Shown here one piece after another: positions 45,859 through 55,803 of a stretch of DNA of 64,000 nt; positions within the stretch are counted from its first letter, which is position 1, and each line of letters begins with the position of its first letter. A program made the translations under genes and the position numbers. The notes beneath the pieces are model-generated. The model did not search any database and was not told where the DNA came from. It saw only the letters and a program-made list of their open reading frames with translations. Source of the stretch: Acetobacter lambici (lineage in GTDB: Bacteria; Pseudomonadota; Alphaproteobacteria; Acetobacterales; Acetobacteraceae); assembly GCF_011516885.1 (NCBI RefSeq), contig NZ_WOTD01000009.1, positions 1-64,000 of the forward strand. The letters run 5' to 3'.

Positions 45859-47220
45859 ATGTTTCTTCGCCGTCCTTTGCCTGTAGGCATGTGGCTGACC
45901 ATGCAACTGGCGGCGCTGCCCGCTCTGGCGCAGGAAAAAATAACCCCCGGTGATGCCGCTCGCCCTCTGGTGCTGGAAGAAACCCCGGCGGAAAAAGCAC
46001 AGGCGGACAAGGAAGAGGTTAATCTTAAACCCACCAAGAACCACACATGGTTTGACGATCTGGAAGGCCACCTTGTGGTCGAAGCCGGTGTTAACGGTAA
46101 CCCGTGGACACACACAGGCCGCAACTGGGCGCAGTCCTACGTGGACCGGGCCAACACCGCCACACTTAACCAGATTACAGGCACACTCTCCCACCCCACG
46201 ACCGATATTGGCGGGGGCTACGGCATAGGGTTTGTGTTTGAGGTGCTGTACGGTTCGGATGCGCGCTTTAACCCGACCATTGGCATGGGCGATGGCAACC
46301 TGACGGGCATGTACCAGTGGGCTCCCACACAGGCCCATATTGATGCGCATCTGCCATGGCTGAGCAAGGGGGGCATAGACCTCCAGATTGGCCAGCAATA
46401 CGGTATTCAGGGTTTTGAAGGGACGGATGCGCTGGAACGTCCGTTTTATTCCTACAACTATTCATCCGATTACATTGTCCCGTTCGAAACCGTGGGCGTG
46501 CTGGCCACATGGCACATGACCGACACGGTTGCGTGGGTTATGGGGGTGAACGCAGGCAACTCCACCACGTTTGGCGGGGCCAAAAACAACAAGCGCCCCA
46601 AAGGGTATTTTGGCGTGCAGTTGAGCGGGCTTATGGATGGCAAGCTGGATGTGGCGGCAATCGGTTACCTTGGCCCGCAGCAGAGCGTGTATGACATTGG
46701 CAACCGAGCCAACCAGAAAATGGAATATATTGGCGATATTCTGGCGACATACAAACTGAACGACACCAGCTCCATTACGCTCAATGCCACCTACTTCCAC
46801 GATGACTACCTACAGGACGACGTGTACGGCATTACCACCTACTTCTCGCATGACTTCTCGCCCTGGCTCACCTTCAATGCACGAGGCGAAATTTTCCGGG
46901 ATAATAACGGCGACGTGGTGGACAACAATACCTCCACCATGTCCTACGTGAACGAACTGCGCGGGCGCAGCTACTCCTACGATTACGCACCGGGCACCAC
47001 CTATGGGGAACTGACCGTGGGTGTGACCTACCGGCCAGAGTTCCTCAAACTGCCACGCGGCAGCTTTTCCATCCGCCCCGAAGTGCGGCTGGACAAGTCG
47101 CTCAACGGCACCCGTCCGTTCAACCGCGTTTCTCCCACGGATGACCCGACCGTCAACTACGCCAACAACGGCACCAACAACATGTTCTGGTTCAGTTGCG
47201 ATGCCATCTGGTCTTACTGA
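45859..47220 (+). CDS. BBP2-family outer-membrane beta-barrel porin
   Basis: A 453-residue outer-membrane protein with a signal peptide ending ALPALAQ. The mature part is full of alternating strands with Gly/Asp turns and ends in an aromatic residue (DAIWSY), as barrels do. Blocks such as GGYGIGFVFEVLYGSDARFN, GIDLQIGQQYGIQGFEG and ELTVGVTYRPEFL fit the BBP2 (putative beta-barrel porin 2) family. Placed between amine dehydrogenase genes, it may admit amines to the periplasm; that is inference. GGAG precedes the ATG. Confidence 0.82.
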   Translation: MFLRRPLPVGMWLTMQLAALPALAQEKITPGDAARPLVLEETPAEKAQADKEEVNLKPTKNHTWFDDLEGHLVVEAGVNGNPWTHTGRNWAQSYVDRANTATLNQITGTLSHPTTDIGGGYGIGFVFEVLYGSDARFNPTIGMGDGNLTGMYQWAPTQAHIDAHLPWLSKGGIDLQIGQQYGIQGFEGTDALERPFYSYNYSSDYIVPFETVGVLATWHMTDTVAWVMGVNAGNSTTFGGAKNNKRPKGYFGVQLSGLMDGKLDVAAIGYLGPQQSVYDIGNRANQKMEYIGDILATYKLNDTSSITLNATYFHDDYLQDDVYGITTYFSHDFSPWLTFNARGEIFRDNNGDVVDNNTSTMSYVNELRGRSYSYDYAPGTTYGELTVGVTYRPEFLKLPRGSFSIRPEVRLDKSLNGTRPFNRVSPTDDPTVNYANNGTNNMFWFSCDAIWSY

Positions 47221-47253
47221 TCGCACAGGCCGGAAGGGCGAGGGGGCGGAAGC

Positions 47254-47868
47254 ATGACACAGGCAGGCCTGCAAACCCTTGTTCTCATGAATGGTATGCT
47301 GAGCCTGTTGCTTTGTGCGGCGTTTTTTGTAGCGTATCGCATGGTGCTAAGGCTGCGCAGGCTTTTTCAGGAAATTGCCCCCGTGGGTGCGTTAACCAAC
47401 GCACGCGGCCCCCAGCCGGGGGATGCCTGCCCCACAGGTGCGTTTGCAACGCTGGATGGGCAGAGCATGGCGCTAGCCGGTGGGGCCATGCCCCGCCTGC
47501 TTCTGTTTGTGTCCGCCACGTGCCCGATCTCGCGCAAAATTATCCCTCTTGCCCGCAGCTTTTGCGCGGCGGAGCAATTGGAGCTGGTTCTGGCGGGGGA
47601 TGATAACCCGGCAGTGCAGGCCCATTTTGCACAGCAGACGGGTACGCCGCCCGCCCGGTTTATCAATGACCCCGCATTGGGCCGGGCGCTGGAGGTGGAC
47701 AAACTCCCCGCCGCCTTTTTGCTGGACCAGCAGGGCGAACTGATTGCACGCGGGCTGGTGAACAACCGTGAACACTTGGAAAGTCTGCTCAATGCGTGGG
47801 AGAGCGGGTTTGGCACGGTGCAGGCTTATATTACCCATACCCGCAAAGCTGGCCGGGCTACCGTTTAA
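47254..47868 (+). CDS. Second MauD-like thioredoxin-fold protein with CPIS active site
   Basis: A 204-residue membrane-anchored protein related to MauD: an N-terminal helix (LMNGMLSLLLCAAFFVAYRM), a PGDACPTGAFATLDG strand region, and a thioredoxin core with LLLFVSATCPISRKIIPLA and VDKLPAAFLLDQQG. The second active-site Cys is Ser (CPIS), so it cannot act as a simple oxidoreductase but could bind or isomerise disulfides of MauA. It lies 33 bp after the porin, in the same direction, and is probably the last gene of the mau transcript. Confidence 0.8.
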   Translation: MTQAGLQTLVLMNGMLSLLLCAAFFVAYRMVLRLRRLFQEIAPVGALTNARGPQPGDACPTGAFATLDGQSMALAGGAMPRLLLFVSATCPISRKIIPLARSFCAAEQLELVLAGDDNPAVQAHFAQQTGTPPARFINDPALGRALEVDKLPAAFLLDQQGELIARGLVNNREHLESLLNAWESGFGTVQAYITHTRKAGRATV

Positions 47869-48043
47869 GGCTGCAAGGCCGGGTTGGTGGCCCTGTTTGT
47901 GGCTGCGTGCCAGCTTACCATGCGTACCCGGCCTGCCTGATCCCGCCTTGTGGATGGCGGAACCTTCATGCACACAGAAGCGTTGAGAATAATCCGTGCG
48001 GGGGACTGCACAGGGTCCATCCATAATCAAGGAGAACGCAGGC

Positions 48044-48880
48044 GTGAGCATTCCTGAACTAACCCTGAACGATGGCCGGAGCTTTCCACTTATAGCTTTT
48101 GGTACATACAAACTGAACGGCGCAGCGGGCGTGCAAGGCATGGTGAGCGCGCTGGACGTTGGCTACCGTGCGCTCGATAGCGCCTTTAATTACGAAAACG
48201 AAGGAGCCGTGGGCGAAGCCGTGCGCAAAAGCGGACGCTCGCGCGAGGAGTTGAGCATTGCCTCCAAACTGCCCGGCCGCCACCAGAAATATGATGAGGC
48301 CCTGACCTGTATTGAGGAATCCCTCTACCGAGCAGGGCTGGACTATTACGACCTGTACTTCATCCACTGGCCCAACCCCAAGCAGGGGCTGTATGTGGAG
48401 GCATGGCAGGCCCTGATCGAGGCGCAAAAGCGTGGTTATGTGCGCTCCATTGCCGTGTGCAATTTTCTGGCCGAGCATCTGGACAAGCTGAATGCCGAGA
48501 CCGGGGTGCTGCCCACCATCAACCAGATCGAGCTTTCGCCCTACTTCCCGCAGGACGATATGCGGGCCTATCACCAGAAGCACGGCATTGTGACCGAAGG
48601 CTGGAGCCCGATTGGTCGTGGTGGCAAAATTCTGTCTGATGACCTGATCGCGGGCATTGCCAAACGGCTGGGCAAAAGTTCGGCGCAGGTGGTGTTGCGC
48701 TGGCATGTGCAGGTCGGGTCCGTGCCCATTCCCAAAGCCTCGCACCGGGAGCGCCAGCTTGAAAACATGTCCGTGTTCGACTTTGAACTGACGGATCAGG
48801 ACATGAAGGATATTGCAACCCTCGCCCGCCCCGATGGGCGCTCCTTCGGGCAGGACCCCGCAACGTACGAGGAGTTCTAA
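48044..48880 (+). CDS. Aldo/keto reductase
   Basis: A 278-residue AKR of the 2,5-diketo-D-gluconate reductase-like group. The catalytic tetrad is visible: Asp and Tyr in RALDSAFNYENE, Lys in IASKLPGRHQ, His in LYFIHWPNP. The NADPH-binding end reads PIPKASHRERQLENM. Substrates are aldehydes or keto-sugars. The GTG at 48044 has AAGGAG 9 bp upstream. A LysR gene starts 13 bp after the stop codon and is probably co-transcribed. Confidence 0.9.
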   Translation: MSIPELTLNDGRSFPLIAFGTYKLNGAAGVQGMVSALDVGYRALDSAFNYENEGAVGEAVRKSGRSREELSIASKLPGRHQKYDEALTCIEESLYRAGLDYYDLYFIHWPNPKQGLYVEAWQALIEAQKRGYVRSIAVCNFLAEHLDKLNAETGVLPTINQIELSPYFPQDDMRAYHQKHGIVTEGWSPIGRGGKILSDDLIAGIAKRLGKSSAQVVLRWHVQVGSVPIPKASHRERQLENMSVFDFELTDQDMKDIATLARPDGRSFGQDPATYEEF

Positions 48881-48893
48881 GAGCCGTTGGGGC

Positions 48894-49757
48894 ATGGATA
48901 GCCTCAAGCTCGCACAGCTCAGGTTTTTTTGCGCCGTTATGGAGGCAGGCTCGATTGTGGCTGCCTCCCGCCGCCTGAACTGTGTTGCCTCCAACGTAAC
49001 GGCTCGCCTGCGGGAGTTGGAGCAGATTGTTGGCCAGCCCCTGTTCCTGCGGGAAAAGGGACGGCTGATCGAAACCCCGGCAGGGCGGGCGTTTTACGCT
49101 CAGGCGCATGAGGTTGTGCAAAAAGCCTCGGCCCTTGAGCATTTTTTTGAACCCGACGTGCCCCGTGGCGTGCTCCGGCTGGGGGCGCTGGATGTGGCGT
49201 TACACCATTTTTTGCCCCAGCGGCTCCCTTCCTTCATGCAGGCGTTCGCGGATGTGGAATTGCACCTGCTCAAACGTGCGAGCTACACGCTGGAGCAGAT
49301 GTTAATGGAGCGTGAGCTTGATCTGGCCCTGACCGACGGGCCGATCGAACACCCATTGCTGCAAAGCCGGTTGGTTTTTACGGAGCATCTGCGGCTTGTC
49401 GCACCGGCCCATGTGCCGTCTGTTGCTGCTATCAACTGGGCCCGCACGGATGTCCTTTTGTTCAACTCGGATTGTTTTTATCGCAGCGTGTTTGAAAGCT
49501 GGATGAAAAAGAACAGGGTTACGCCAAGGCGGATTCAGACAATTGAGTCCTATCAGGTTATTTTTGCCTGCGTGCGCGCGGGCCTTGGGGTCTGCTGTTG
49601 CCCCGATGTAATGCTACCAGCCGCCCAAGCACAGGGTCTGCACGTTATGACCCCGCCAGACCTGCCCGCAGCCCCGGTTTATTGCGTGTGGCGGCGCGAT
49701 GGGGCAACCCCGCTGCTCATACGCTTTGTGGACCATCTGCGCGGCTGCGCTGAATAG
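48894..49757 (+). CDS. LysR-family transcriptional regulator
   Basis: A 287-residue LysR protein. The HTH is LRFFCAVMEAGSIVAASRRL followed by ASNVTARLRELEQIVGQPLF; the effector domain starts at GVLRLGALDVALHHFLPQRL. The frame extends upstream into the aldo/keto reductase gene, but the Met at 48894 opens the HTH. It lies between that gene and aldA on the same strand and may control one or both; the 101-bp gap before aldA is AT-rich. Confidence 0.9.
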   Translation: MDSLKLAQLRFFCAVMEAGSIVAASRRLNCVASNVTARLRELEQIVGQPLFLREKGRLIETPAGRAFYAQAHEVVQKASALEHFFEPDVPRGVLRLGALDVALHHFLPQRLPSFMQAFADVELHLLKRASYTLEQMLMERELDLALTDGPIEHPLLQSRLVFTEHLRLVAPAHVPSVAAINWARTDVLLFNSDCFYRSVFESWMKKNRVTPRRIQTIESYQVIFACVRAGLGVCCCPDVMLPAAQAQGLHVMTPPDLPAAPVYCVWRRDGATPLLIRFVDHLRGCAE

Positions 49758-49858
49758 GGAATTCATTTTTTGTGAGTTTATTGCTCACATATCATCACTT
49801 TTAAAGTGGTGCGCCATCCCCAATACTCATGACCAGAACGGTAAGGAGACTATTGGAA

Positions 49859-51304
49859 ATGTCTGTTAAAAAACATGATCTGTTTATAAACGGCCAGTGG
49901 GTCAAACCTGCATCCGGCCAGTACGTAACCATCAAAAACCCGGCAAATGGGGTGGAGGTGGCTGCTGCCGCCAAAGGCAGCGTTGCGGATGTGGACAAGG
50001 CCGTGGCCGCTGCCCGCAAGGCCTTTGGGCCGTGGAGTGCCAAAACAGCCTCCGTCAGGGCGGATTATCTGTACGCACTTGAAAACCTTCTTGTGCGGGA
50101 CAAGGAAAAACTGGCCACCATTATTACGTCCGAAATGGGAAAACCCATTGCGGAGGCACGGGTGGAAGTGGATTTTGCCGCGGGGCTTTTGCGCTTTGCC
50201 GCGGAAAATACGCGCCGTTTGCAAGGCGAAATTATTCCCGGTGAGCGTGAGGGCGAAAAAATCCTGATCGACCGTGTGCCCCACGGCGTTGTGGGGGCTA
50301 TTACGGCATGGAACTTCCCGCTCGCACTGTGCGCGCGCAAAATTGGCCCCGCTCTGGCTGCGGGTAACACCATTGTTGTCAAACCCCATGAGCTAAGCCC
50401 ACTCTCTGCAATGGCGCTAGCGGCGCTGGCGCAGGAGGCAGGCTTGCCAGAAGGTGTGCTGAACATGGTAACGGGCGATGGCCCCGATGTTGGCGTGCCG
50501 TTGGTGGCCCACCCGAATGTGCCGTTTATTACCATGACCGGCTCCACTCCTGCGGGCAAAAAAATCATGGCGGCGGCGGCTGAACACCTGAAGGAAGTGC
50601 GGCTCGAACTGGGTGGCAAGGCACCGTTTATTGTTATGGACGATGCGGATATTGAGGCAGCGATTGAAGCTGCGGTCAGTGCGCGCTTTTTTAACGGCGG
50701 GCAGGTCTGCACCGCTAACGAGCGGACTTACGTGCATGAGGCGGTGTACGATCAGTTTGCAAAAAGCCTGCGTGCGCGCGTGGAAAAGCTCAAAGTGGGA
50801 GATCCCATGCAGGAGGGCACGGACATGGGGCCAAAGGTCAGTCTGGCGGAGTTGGAAAAGGTGGACGCCATGGTGCAAAAAGCCATTGCGCAGGGGGCAA
50901 AGCTGGAACTGGGTGGCCACCGGTTGACAGGCGGCCAGTATGACCACGGCACCTACTATGCCCCAACTCTGCTGAGCAATGTGACCCACGGCATGGATAT
51001 TGTGCATAACGAGGTTTTTGGCCCGGTTTTGTCCCTGCTCAAGGTGCGTGACTTTGATGAAGCCCTGAGACTGGCGAACGAGAGCCAGTATGGCCTGTCC
51101 GCATACCTGTTTACCAAGGATCTGGCCCGGGTGCTGCGTATGACGCGGGAGTTGGAATTTGGCGAGGTGTACGTGAACCGAGGAGCAGGGGAAGAACCGC
51201 AGGGCTTCCACCATGGTTACAAAAACAGTGGTCTTGGTGGGGAGGACGGGCAGCACGGGCTGGAAGCCTACGTGCAGACCAAGACCATCTACCTGAATGC
51301 CTGA
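49859..51304 (+). CDS. aldA: Aldehyde dehydrogenase, lactaldehyde/glycolaldehyde (AldA) type
   Basis: A 481-residue NAD-dependent cytoplasmic aldehyde dehydrogenase. The general base Glu is in VRLELGGKAPF and the nucleophile Cys in FFNGGQVCTANERT; the AWNFPLALCARKIGPALAAG block is typical. The C-terminal GEEPQGFHHGYKNSGLGG and EAYVQTKTIYL match E. coli AldA better than succinate-semialdehyde dehydrogenases, although that activity cannot be excluded. The ATG at 49859 has AAGGAG 10 bp upstream. A shared terminator separates it from the convergent molybdenum aldehyde dehydrogenase operon. Confidence 0.87.
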   Translation: MSVKKHDLFINGQWVKPASGQYVTIKNPANGVEVAAAAKGSVADVDKAVAAARKAFGPWSAKTASVRADYLYALENLLVRDKEKLATIITSEMGKPIAEARVEVDFAAGLLRFAAENTRRLQGEIIPGEREGEKILIDRVPHGVVGAITAWNFPLALCARKIGPALAAGNTIVVKPHELSPLSAMALAALAQEAGLPEGVLNMVTGDGPDVGVPLVAHPNVPFITMTGSTPAGKKIMAAAAEHLKEVRLELGGKAPFIVMDDADIEAAIEAAVSARFFNGGQVCTANERTYVHEAVYDQFAKSLRARVEKLKVGDPMQEGTDMGPKVSLAELEKVDAMVQKAIAQGAKLELGGHRLTGGQYDHGTYYAPTLLSNVTHGMDIVHNEVFGPVLSLLKVRDFDEALRLANESQYGLSAYLFTKDLARVLRMTRELEFGEVYVNRGAGEEPQGFHHGYKNSGLGGEDGQHGLEAYVQTKTIYLNA

Positions 51305-51337
51305 TTGGCGTTTGGCGCGCGTTATCAGGCTAAAAGC

Positions 51338-51373
51338 AAAGGCTGCGGAGCATTATGGCTCCGCAGCCTTTTT
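51338..51373. terminator. Bidirectional terminator between aldA and the cytochrome gene
   Basis: A perfect 14-bp inverted repeat AAAGGCTGCGGAGC / GCTCCGCAGCCTTT with an ATTATG loop, T-rich on both exits. It serves convergent transcripts. Confidence 0.88.
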
Positions 51374-51429
51374 GTTTGTGTGGTTGGTATAAAGCCCGCG
51401 TTAAGCAGTGGTTTTACATTAGGTGCAGG

Positions 51430-52755
51430 TTATTTTGCCTCTTTGGCGTCATGCACGGCCTGTTCCATGTTGTGGGGTGTCGCCGTGGTAAAGTGGGTCA
51501 TAACAAAACTGGCAATGTCGGCCAGATCACGCTCGCTCAGCCCACCACCGGCAAAGTGCGGCATGATCTGCACACCCGTTGTGGTTTGCATGCCGCTGCC
51601 CTGCACAAGAATCTGCACAAGGTTGCGCCCGTTATCCGCCCCCAGCGAACGCGCACCCGTTATGGTGCCAAAGCTGGACTGGCGGCCTGTGCCATCGGGC
51701 ATGTGGCAGCCTGCACAGGCAGAAGCATACAGGCGTGCGCCGCGTGTGGTCTGGGGTAATGTGGCATCCCCCGCCGGGGGTGTGGTGCGCTCCACAGTAT
51801 CTTCGGCCGTATGCAGGGGGGGGATACTGCGCAGGTACACCACCATGGCGTGGATGTCGGGGGCACTCAGGTAGCGCAGGCTGTGGCCCACAACATCGGC
51901 CATATCCCCCGCCGCCGTGCCGTGGCCATCCGCATGGCCGGTGGCAAGGTACTGCGCAAGATCCTGATCACTCCATGCGCCAAGCCCGCTCTGTTTGTCC
52001 GATGTCAGGTTATATGCCCGCCAGCCATTGACCACATTGCCACCCAACGCGCGCTTGCCATCCAGCCCGAAGGTGGCTGTGCGCGGGGTGTGGCAGTCCG
52101 CGCAATGGCCCGGCCCTTCCACCAGGTAGCGCCCCCGGTTCCAGTCCGCCGGTTTGCCCGGATCATCCGCGTAGCTGGCGGCGGGGCCGTTGAGCATGTT
52201 CCAGAACACCATGAGCCCACGTATGGAAAACGGAAATTTGATTGCATTTTCAGGTGTTTTCTGGGGAGATACCGGTAACGTTGCCAGATAGGCGCGTATG
52301 TCCCTGACCTGTGCTTCGCTCATGCGCGCATAAGCGGGGTAAGGCATGGCGGGGTACAGGTGCTTCCAGTGAGGGGATACCCCCTTGCGCACTGCATCCA
52401 CAAACTGCTGGTCGGTCCATGTGCCAATGCCTGCGGTTTTGTCCGGGGTAATGTTGGGGGCGTACATAACCCCAATTCCGGGCAGGCTGAAGGCCCGGCC
52501 ACCGGCATAGGGTGTGCCGCCTTCGGCTGTGTGGCAGACCTCGCAATCCGCAGCGCGGGCCAGATACCGCCCGTTTTCCACGCTTGCGGGGGGCGCGGCA
52601 TGGGCATGGGGCGTGGCGGCCAGCAAGGCTACGCCGCCAAGGAGGCAGGCGGAAAAAGAACCACGGAGGCAGGCATAAACACGGTCCAATGGGTAACGGG
52701 GCAGAGTAGTGTCAGGCTGGCCGGTTATGCTGCGTGTGTGCTTGGGGTTACGCAT
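51430..52755 (-). CDS. Triheme cytochrome c subunit of a membrane aldehyde dehydrogenase
   Basis: A 441-residue exported cytochrome with three haem sites (CEVCH, CADCH, CAGCH) in three c-type domains. It belongs to the family that anchors periplasmic dehydrogenases of acetic acid bacteria and passes electrons to ubiquinone. The signal region is ACLLGGVALLAATPHAHA. A long frame exists upstream, but the ATG at 52755 overlaps the stop codon of the large subunit by one base (TGATG), which fixes the start. It is the last gene of the three-gene operon. Confidence 0.92.
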   Translation of the reverse strand: MRNPKHTRSITGQPDTTLPRYPLDRVYACLRGSFSACLLGGVALLAATPHAHAAPPASVENGRYLARAADCEVCHTAEGGTPYAGGRAFSLPGIGVMYAPNITPDKTAGIGTWTDQQFVDAVRKGVSPHWKHLYPAMPYPAYARMSEAQVRDIRAYLATLPVSPQKTPENAIKFPFSIRGLMVFWNMLNGPAASYADDPGKPADWNRGRYLVEGPGHCADCHTPRTATFGLDGKRALGGNVVNGWRAYNLTSDKQSGLGAWSDQDLAQYLATGHADGHGTAAGDMADVVGHSLRYLSAPDIHAMVVYLRSIPPLHTAEDTVERTTPPAGDATLPQTTRGARLYASACAGCHMPDGTGRQSSFGTITGARSLGADNGRNLVQILVQGSGMQTTTGVQIMPHFAGGGLSERDLADIASFVMTHFTTATPHNMEQAVHDAKEAK

Positions 52756-54965
52756 CAGCCCTGCTCCTTGCCAGTTGCCCCATTGCGGGGGGAAAGGAGC
52801 GGCAGCGTGCGGTAGCGCCGCCCCTGTGCCGCCGCCATGGCGTTGGCCAGAACGGGGGCAGCGGCAGCGGTTCCGACTTCGCCAATGCCGCCGGGGTCTT
52901 CCGTGCTGGGCATGAGCAGAACATCTATTTTGCGTGGAGCTTCGTTCATGCGCATGATGCGCCATGTGTTGAAGTTGTTCTGCTGCACCCGGCCCCCTTC
53001 GAGCGTGATCTCGTTATAAAGAGCGGCACTAAAGCCAAAAATCAGCCCGCCTTCGATCTGGGAGACAACCTGATCGGGGTTGAGCACACGCCCGCAATCC
53101 ACCACGGCAGTCACGCGGTGGATAATTACGTTGTCTGGCTCTGGCATTTCCACTTCCGCAATGCTGGCCATGTAGGAGCCAAAGGCAAACTGCACGGCCA
53201 CACCGCGTGCGCGTCCCGGTGGCAAAGGGGTGTTCCAGCCTGCGAGCTGTGCAGCCTTGTCCAGTACGGCCAGCGCGCGGGGGTTTTGCGCCAGCATGGC
53301 GCGCCGGTAGGCTACGGGGTCCGCTCCTGCGCGGTGGGCCAGTTCGTCTATAAACCCTTCGACCACAAACAGGCCGCGTGTGCCGCCAACACCGCGCCAC
53401 CATGCGGTAACAACGCCGGGGGCTTCGCGCCGGGCAAATTCCAGCCGGTAGGCGGGATAGGTGTAAGGGGTAATAATGGTGGTGACGGAAAGGTCCTCAT
53501 CATACCCATCCTTGGTCAGTTCGGGCGGGTCCCAGCGTGCGACCACGGCGGGGCCGACAATGCGGTGGGTCAGGGCGGTTATAAAACCCCTGTCATCCAG
53601 TGCCGCAGTCATCTGGTCCACATAGGCGGGGCGGTAGCGGTCGCGCGTCAGATCTTCCTCGCGGCTCCAGATGATTTTGAGCGGGTAGGGGAGCTGGCGT
53701 GCGAATTCTATGCACTGGGTAACATATTCATGCTCTAGCCTGCGGCCAAAACCCCCGCCAATATACTGGCAGTGTACGGCTACCTTCTCCTTTGGCAGGC
53801 CGGTCAGTTCGACTGCCGTGTCCCGCGCGCGGTCGGCAATTTGCGTGCCGGTCCATATGTCGCATCCATCAGGCCGCACATGGGCTGTGCAGTTTATGGG
53901 CTCCATGGGGGCGTGGGCCAGCAGGGGCTGCTGGTAGGTGGCGGTGTACGTGGTGGGGGCATGAGCAATAATGGCCGGGGCATCGCCCTTTGTGTTGGCC
54001 ACAATGGCGGGGCCGCTCAGCCCGTCGTGCAACTGGTCATATATGGTCTGGGTGGTCACATGGGCGTTGGGGCCGTAGTGCCATTGGGGTTTGAGCGCGC
54101 GCAGGCCCTTGCGGGCGGCCCAGTAGTGGTCGGCTACAACGCAGACCGTGTTGTTGGGGGCATTGACCAGAACGGCCTGCACACCATGCACGGCAAGGGC
54201 TGCGGCCCGGTTCATGCTGGCCAGCGTGCCGCCCTCCACCGGGCAGGCGGCAACAGTGCCGATTTTTTGCCCCGGTACCTGCACATCCATGCCAAAAATG
54301 GCGCGGCCTTCCACTTTGACCGTGCTGTCTATGCGGTGTTGGGGTTTGCCCAGCAGGGTGTAGGTGGCGGGGTCCTTGAGTGTGGGTTTTTGCGGCACGG
54401 GCAGGGCTGCCGCCTGTGCGGCCACCGCACCAAAGGGCAGGGTACGGCCGGTAGGCACGTGGATAATTGTGGCCGAGCGGGTTGTGCAGTCCGCCACCTG
54501 TGCCTGCCAGCGTGCGGCGGCTGCCTGCACCAGCATGCTGCGTGCGGCGGCCCCCGCCTGACGGAGTGGAAGCCACTCGGTCATGACCGAGGTGGAACCA
54601 CCCGTAATTTCAGCCCCGGCTCCCGGAGGTGCGGCCTCTATTGCGACCTGCGCCATGTCTATGCCCAGCTCTTCGGCAATGAGCATGACGGAAGACGTGT
54701 AAATGCCCTGTCCCATTTCCACGTTGGGCAGAATAAGGGTTATGCGGTTGTCTGCGGCAATGCGGATATAGGCGTTGGGGGCAAAGACCCCCTGCGCGTT
54801 TTCGACCAGCATGCCCTGTTCAGCGGCGGTGCCACCAGAGCGGGCAGCGCCCTGTGCGCGGCCATGGTGCATGGTGGGCCAGAATGTGGCCAGCACGAGC
54901 GCGCCACCGGCCCCCAGTAACTGCCTGCGGCTGGCCATGGTGGGGCGTGGTGTTGGTGTGGTCAT
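52755..54965 (-). CDS. Molybdopterin aldehyde dehydrogenase, large subunit (IorB-like)
   Basis: A 736-residue xanthine-oxidase-family catalytic subunit. It has a Tat leader ([20 protein letters not shown]), so it is periplasmic. Features: [51 protein letters not shown] and, near the end, [18 protein letters not shown] with the catalytic Glu that faces the Mo centre. The organisation resembles isoquinoline 1-oxidoreductase IorB and the membrane-bound aldehyde dehydrogenases of acetic acid bacteria. The ATG overlaps the small-subunit stop codon (ATGA). Oxidation of an aldehyde to acid is the likeliest reaction. Confidence 0.92.
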   Translation of the reverse strand: MTTPTPRPTMASRRQLLGAGGALVLATFWPTMHHGRAQGAARSGGTAAEQGMLVENAQGVFAPNAYIRIAADNRITLILPNVEMGQGIYTSSVMLIAEELGIDMAQVAIEAAPPGAGAEITGGSTSVMTEWLPLRQAGAAARSMLVQAAAARWQAQVADCTTRSATIIHVPTGRTLPFGAVAAQAAALPVPQKPTLKDPATYTLLGKPQHRIDSTVKVEGRAIFGMDVQVPGQKIGTVAACPVEGGTLASMNRAAALAVHGVQAVLVNAPNNTVCVVADHYWAARKGLRALKPQWHYGPNAHVTTQTIYDQLHDGLSGPAIVANTKGDAPAIIAHAPTTYTATYQQPLLAHAPMEPINCTAHVRPDGCDIWTGTQIADRARDTAVELTGLPKEKVAVHCQYIGGGFGRRLEHEYVTQCIEFARQLPYPLKIIWSREEDLTRDRYRPAYVDQMTAALDDRGFITALTHRIVGPAVVARWDPPELTKDGYDEDLSVTTIITPYTYPAYRLEFARREAPGVVTAWWRGVGGTRGLFVVEGFIDELAHRAGADPVAYRRAMLAQNPRALAVLDKAAQLAGWNTPLPPGRARGVAVQFAFGSYMASIAEVEMPEPDNVIIHRVTAVVDCGRVLNPDQVVSQIEGGLIFGFSAALYNEITLEGGRVQQNNFNTWRIMRMNEAPRKIDVLLMPSTEDPGGIGEVGTAAAAPVLANAMAAAQGRRYRTLPLLSPRNGATGKEQG

Positions 54966-55423
54966 GCCAGTGCTCCCGCCGCGTGGTGAATGGCTGCGCG
55001 AATACGCACATACGTGCCGCAGCGGCACAGATTGGCGGACATGGCGCTGTCTATCTGCTCATCCGTGGGGTTGGGCACACTGCGCAGCAGGGCAATGGCG
55101 GCCATGATCTGCCCCGGCTGGCAATAGCCGCATTGCACCACGTCCAGCGCTACCCATGCTGCCTGTACGGCCTTTGCCACCGGGTCGGTCGGGGCTACCC
55201 CTTCGAGCGTGCTGATGTGCTGCTCCCCGATCAGCCCCACCGGCAGGTTGCATGCCCGCACGGCCCGGCCATCCATATGCACGGTGCATGCACCGCACTG
55301 GGCTATGCCGCAGCCGAATTTGGTGGCGTTCAGGCCCAGAACATCGCGCAGAACCCACAGAAGGGGGGTGTCCGGGTCGACATCCACCTGGTGGGATTGT
55401 CCGTTTATGTTCAGGCTCAGCAT
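54962..55423 (-). CDS. [2Fe-2S] small subunit of the molybdenum aldehyde dehydrogenase (IorA-like)
   Basis: A 153-residue two-cluster ferredoxin subunit. The N-terminal cluster is plant-type ([20 protein letters not shown], then C) and the C-terminal helical domain binds the second ([12 protein letters not shown] and NLCRCGTY). It relays electrons from the Mo site to the cytochrome subunit. It has no leader and would be exported with the Tat-tagged large subunit. AAGGAG lies 5 bp before the ATG, and it is the first gene of the operon. Confidence 0.93.
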   Translation of the reverse strand: MLSLNINGQSHQVDVDPDTPLLWVLRDVLGLNATKFGCGIAQCGACTVHMDGRAVRACNLPVGLIGEQHISTLEGVAPTDPVAKAVQAAWVALDVVQCGYCQPGQIMAAIALLRSVPNPTDEQIDSAMSANLCRCGTYVRIRAAIHHAAGALA

Positions 55424-55803
55424 GGTGGCTCCTTGGGGCAGGTCTGAACTCCTCAATGTAATGGAATTGGTGTGTTTCCGAAATGGGATGAGCCGATAAA
55501 GTGTTCGGATTTTTTGAAAAATTATCTGTATATTCAAGAATATATTCATATATATGCGAGCACTGCCCGACTGTTGCTGCCCCTATTCCGGCGGGCTTTG
55601 CACTGCGCTTACTGCATCCACAAGGCGGCCCTGTGGACTGGTCCGCGCATGTTGTGCCCATGCTGGCTGGCGTGGCTATGGGGTGGTGCCCGGATTACGC
55701 GCTATCTGATCTGGCGGAAACTCTGCTGCGCTGGCGGCGGCGTTGCTCCGCTCTGCTGCCACGTCCATCATATAGTTGCATAACCATGAGAGGACGATTC
55801 TGT
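55424..55803. other. AT-rich divergent control region before the aldehyde dehydrogenase operon
   Basis: A 380-bp spacer. Its left part is markedly AT-rich and contains two overlapping palindromes, TATTCAAGAATA (55531-55542) and GAATATATTC (55538-55547), 108-125 bp before the small-subunit start; they may be an operator. The plus-strand frame of the next gene is open from 55501, but this part has no recognisable domain or ribosome site, so no gene is called there. Confidence 0.5.

Noticed and set aside
55501-55803. N-terminal extension of the 129-residue hypothetical protein
   Set aside because: The frame is open, but it runs through the AT-rich palindromic control region, has no ribosome site, and the ATG at 55804 has one.
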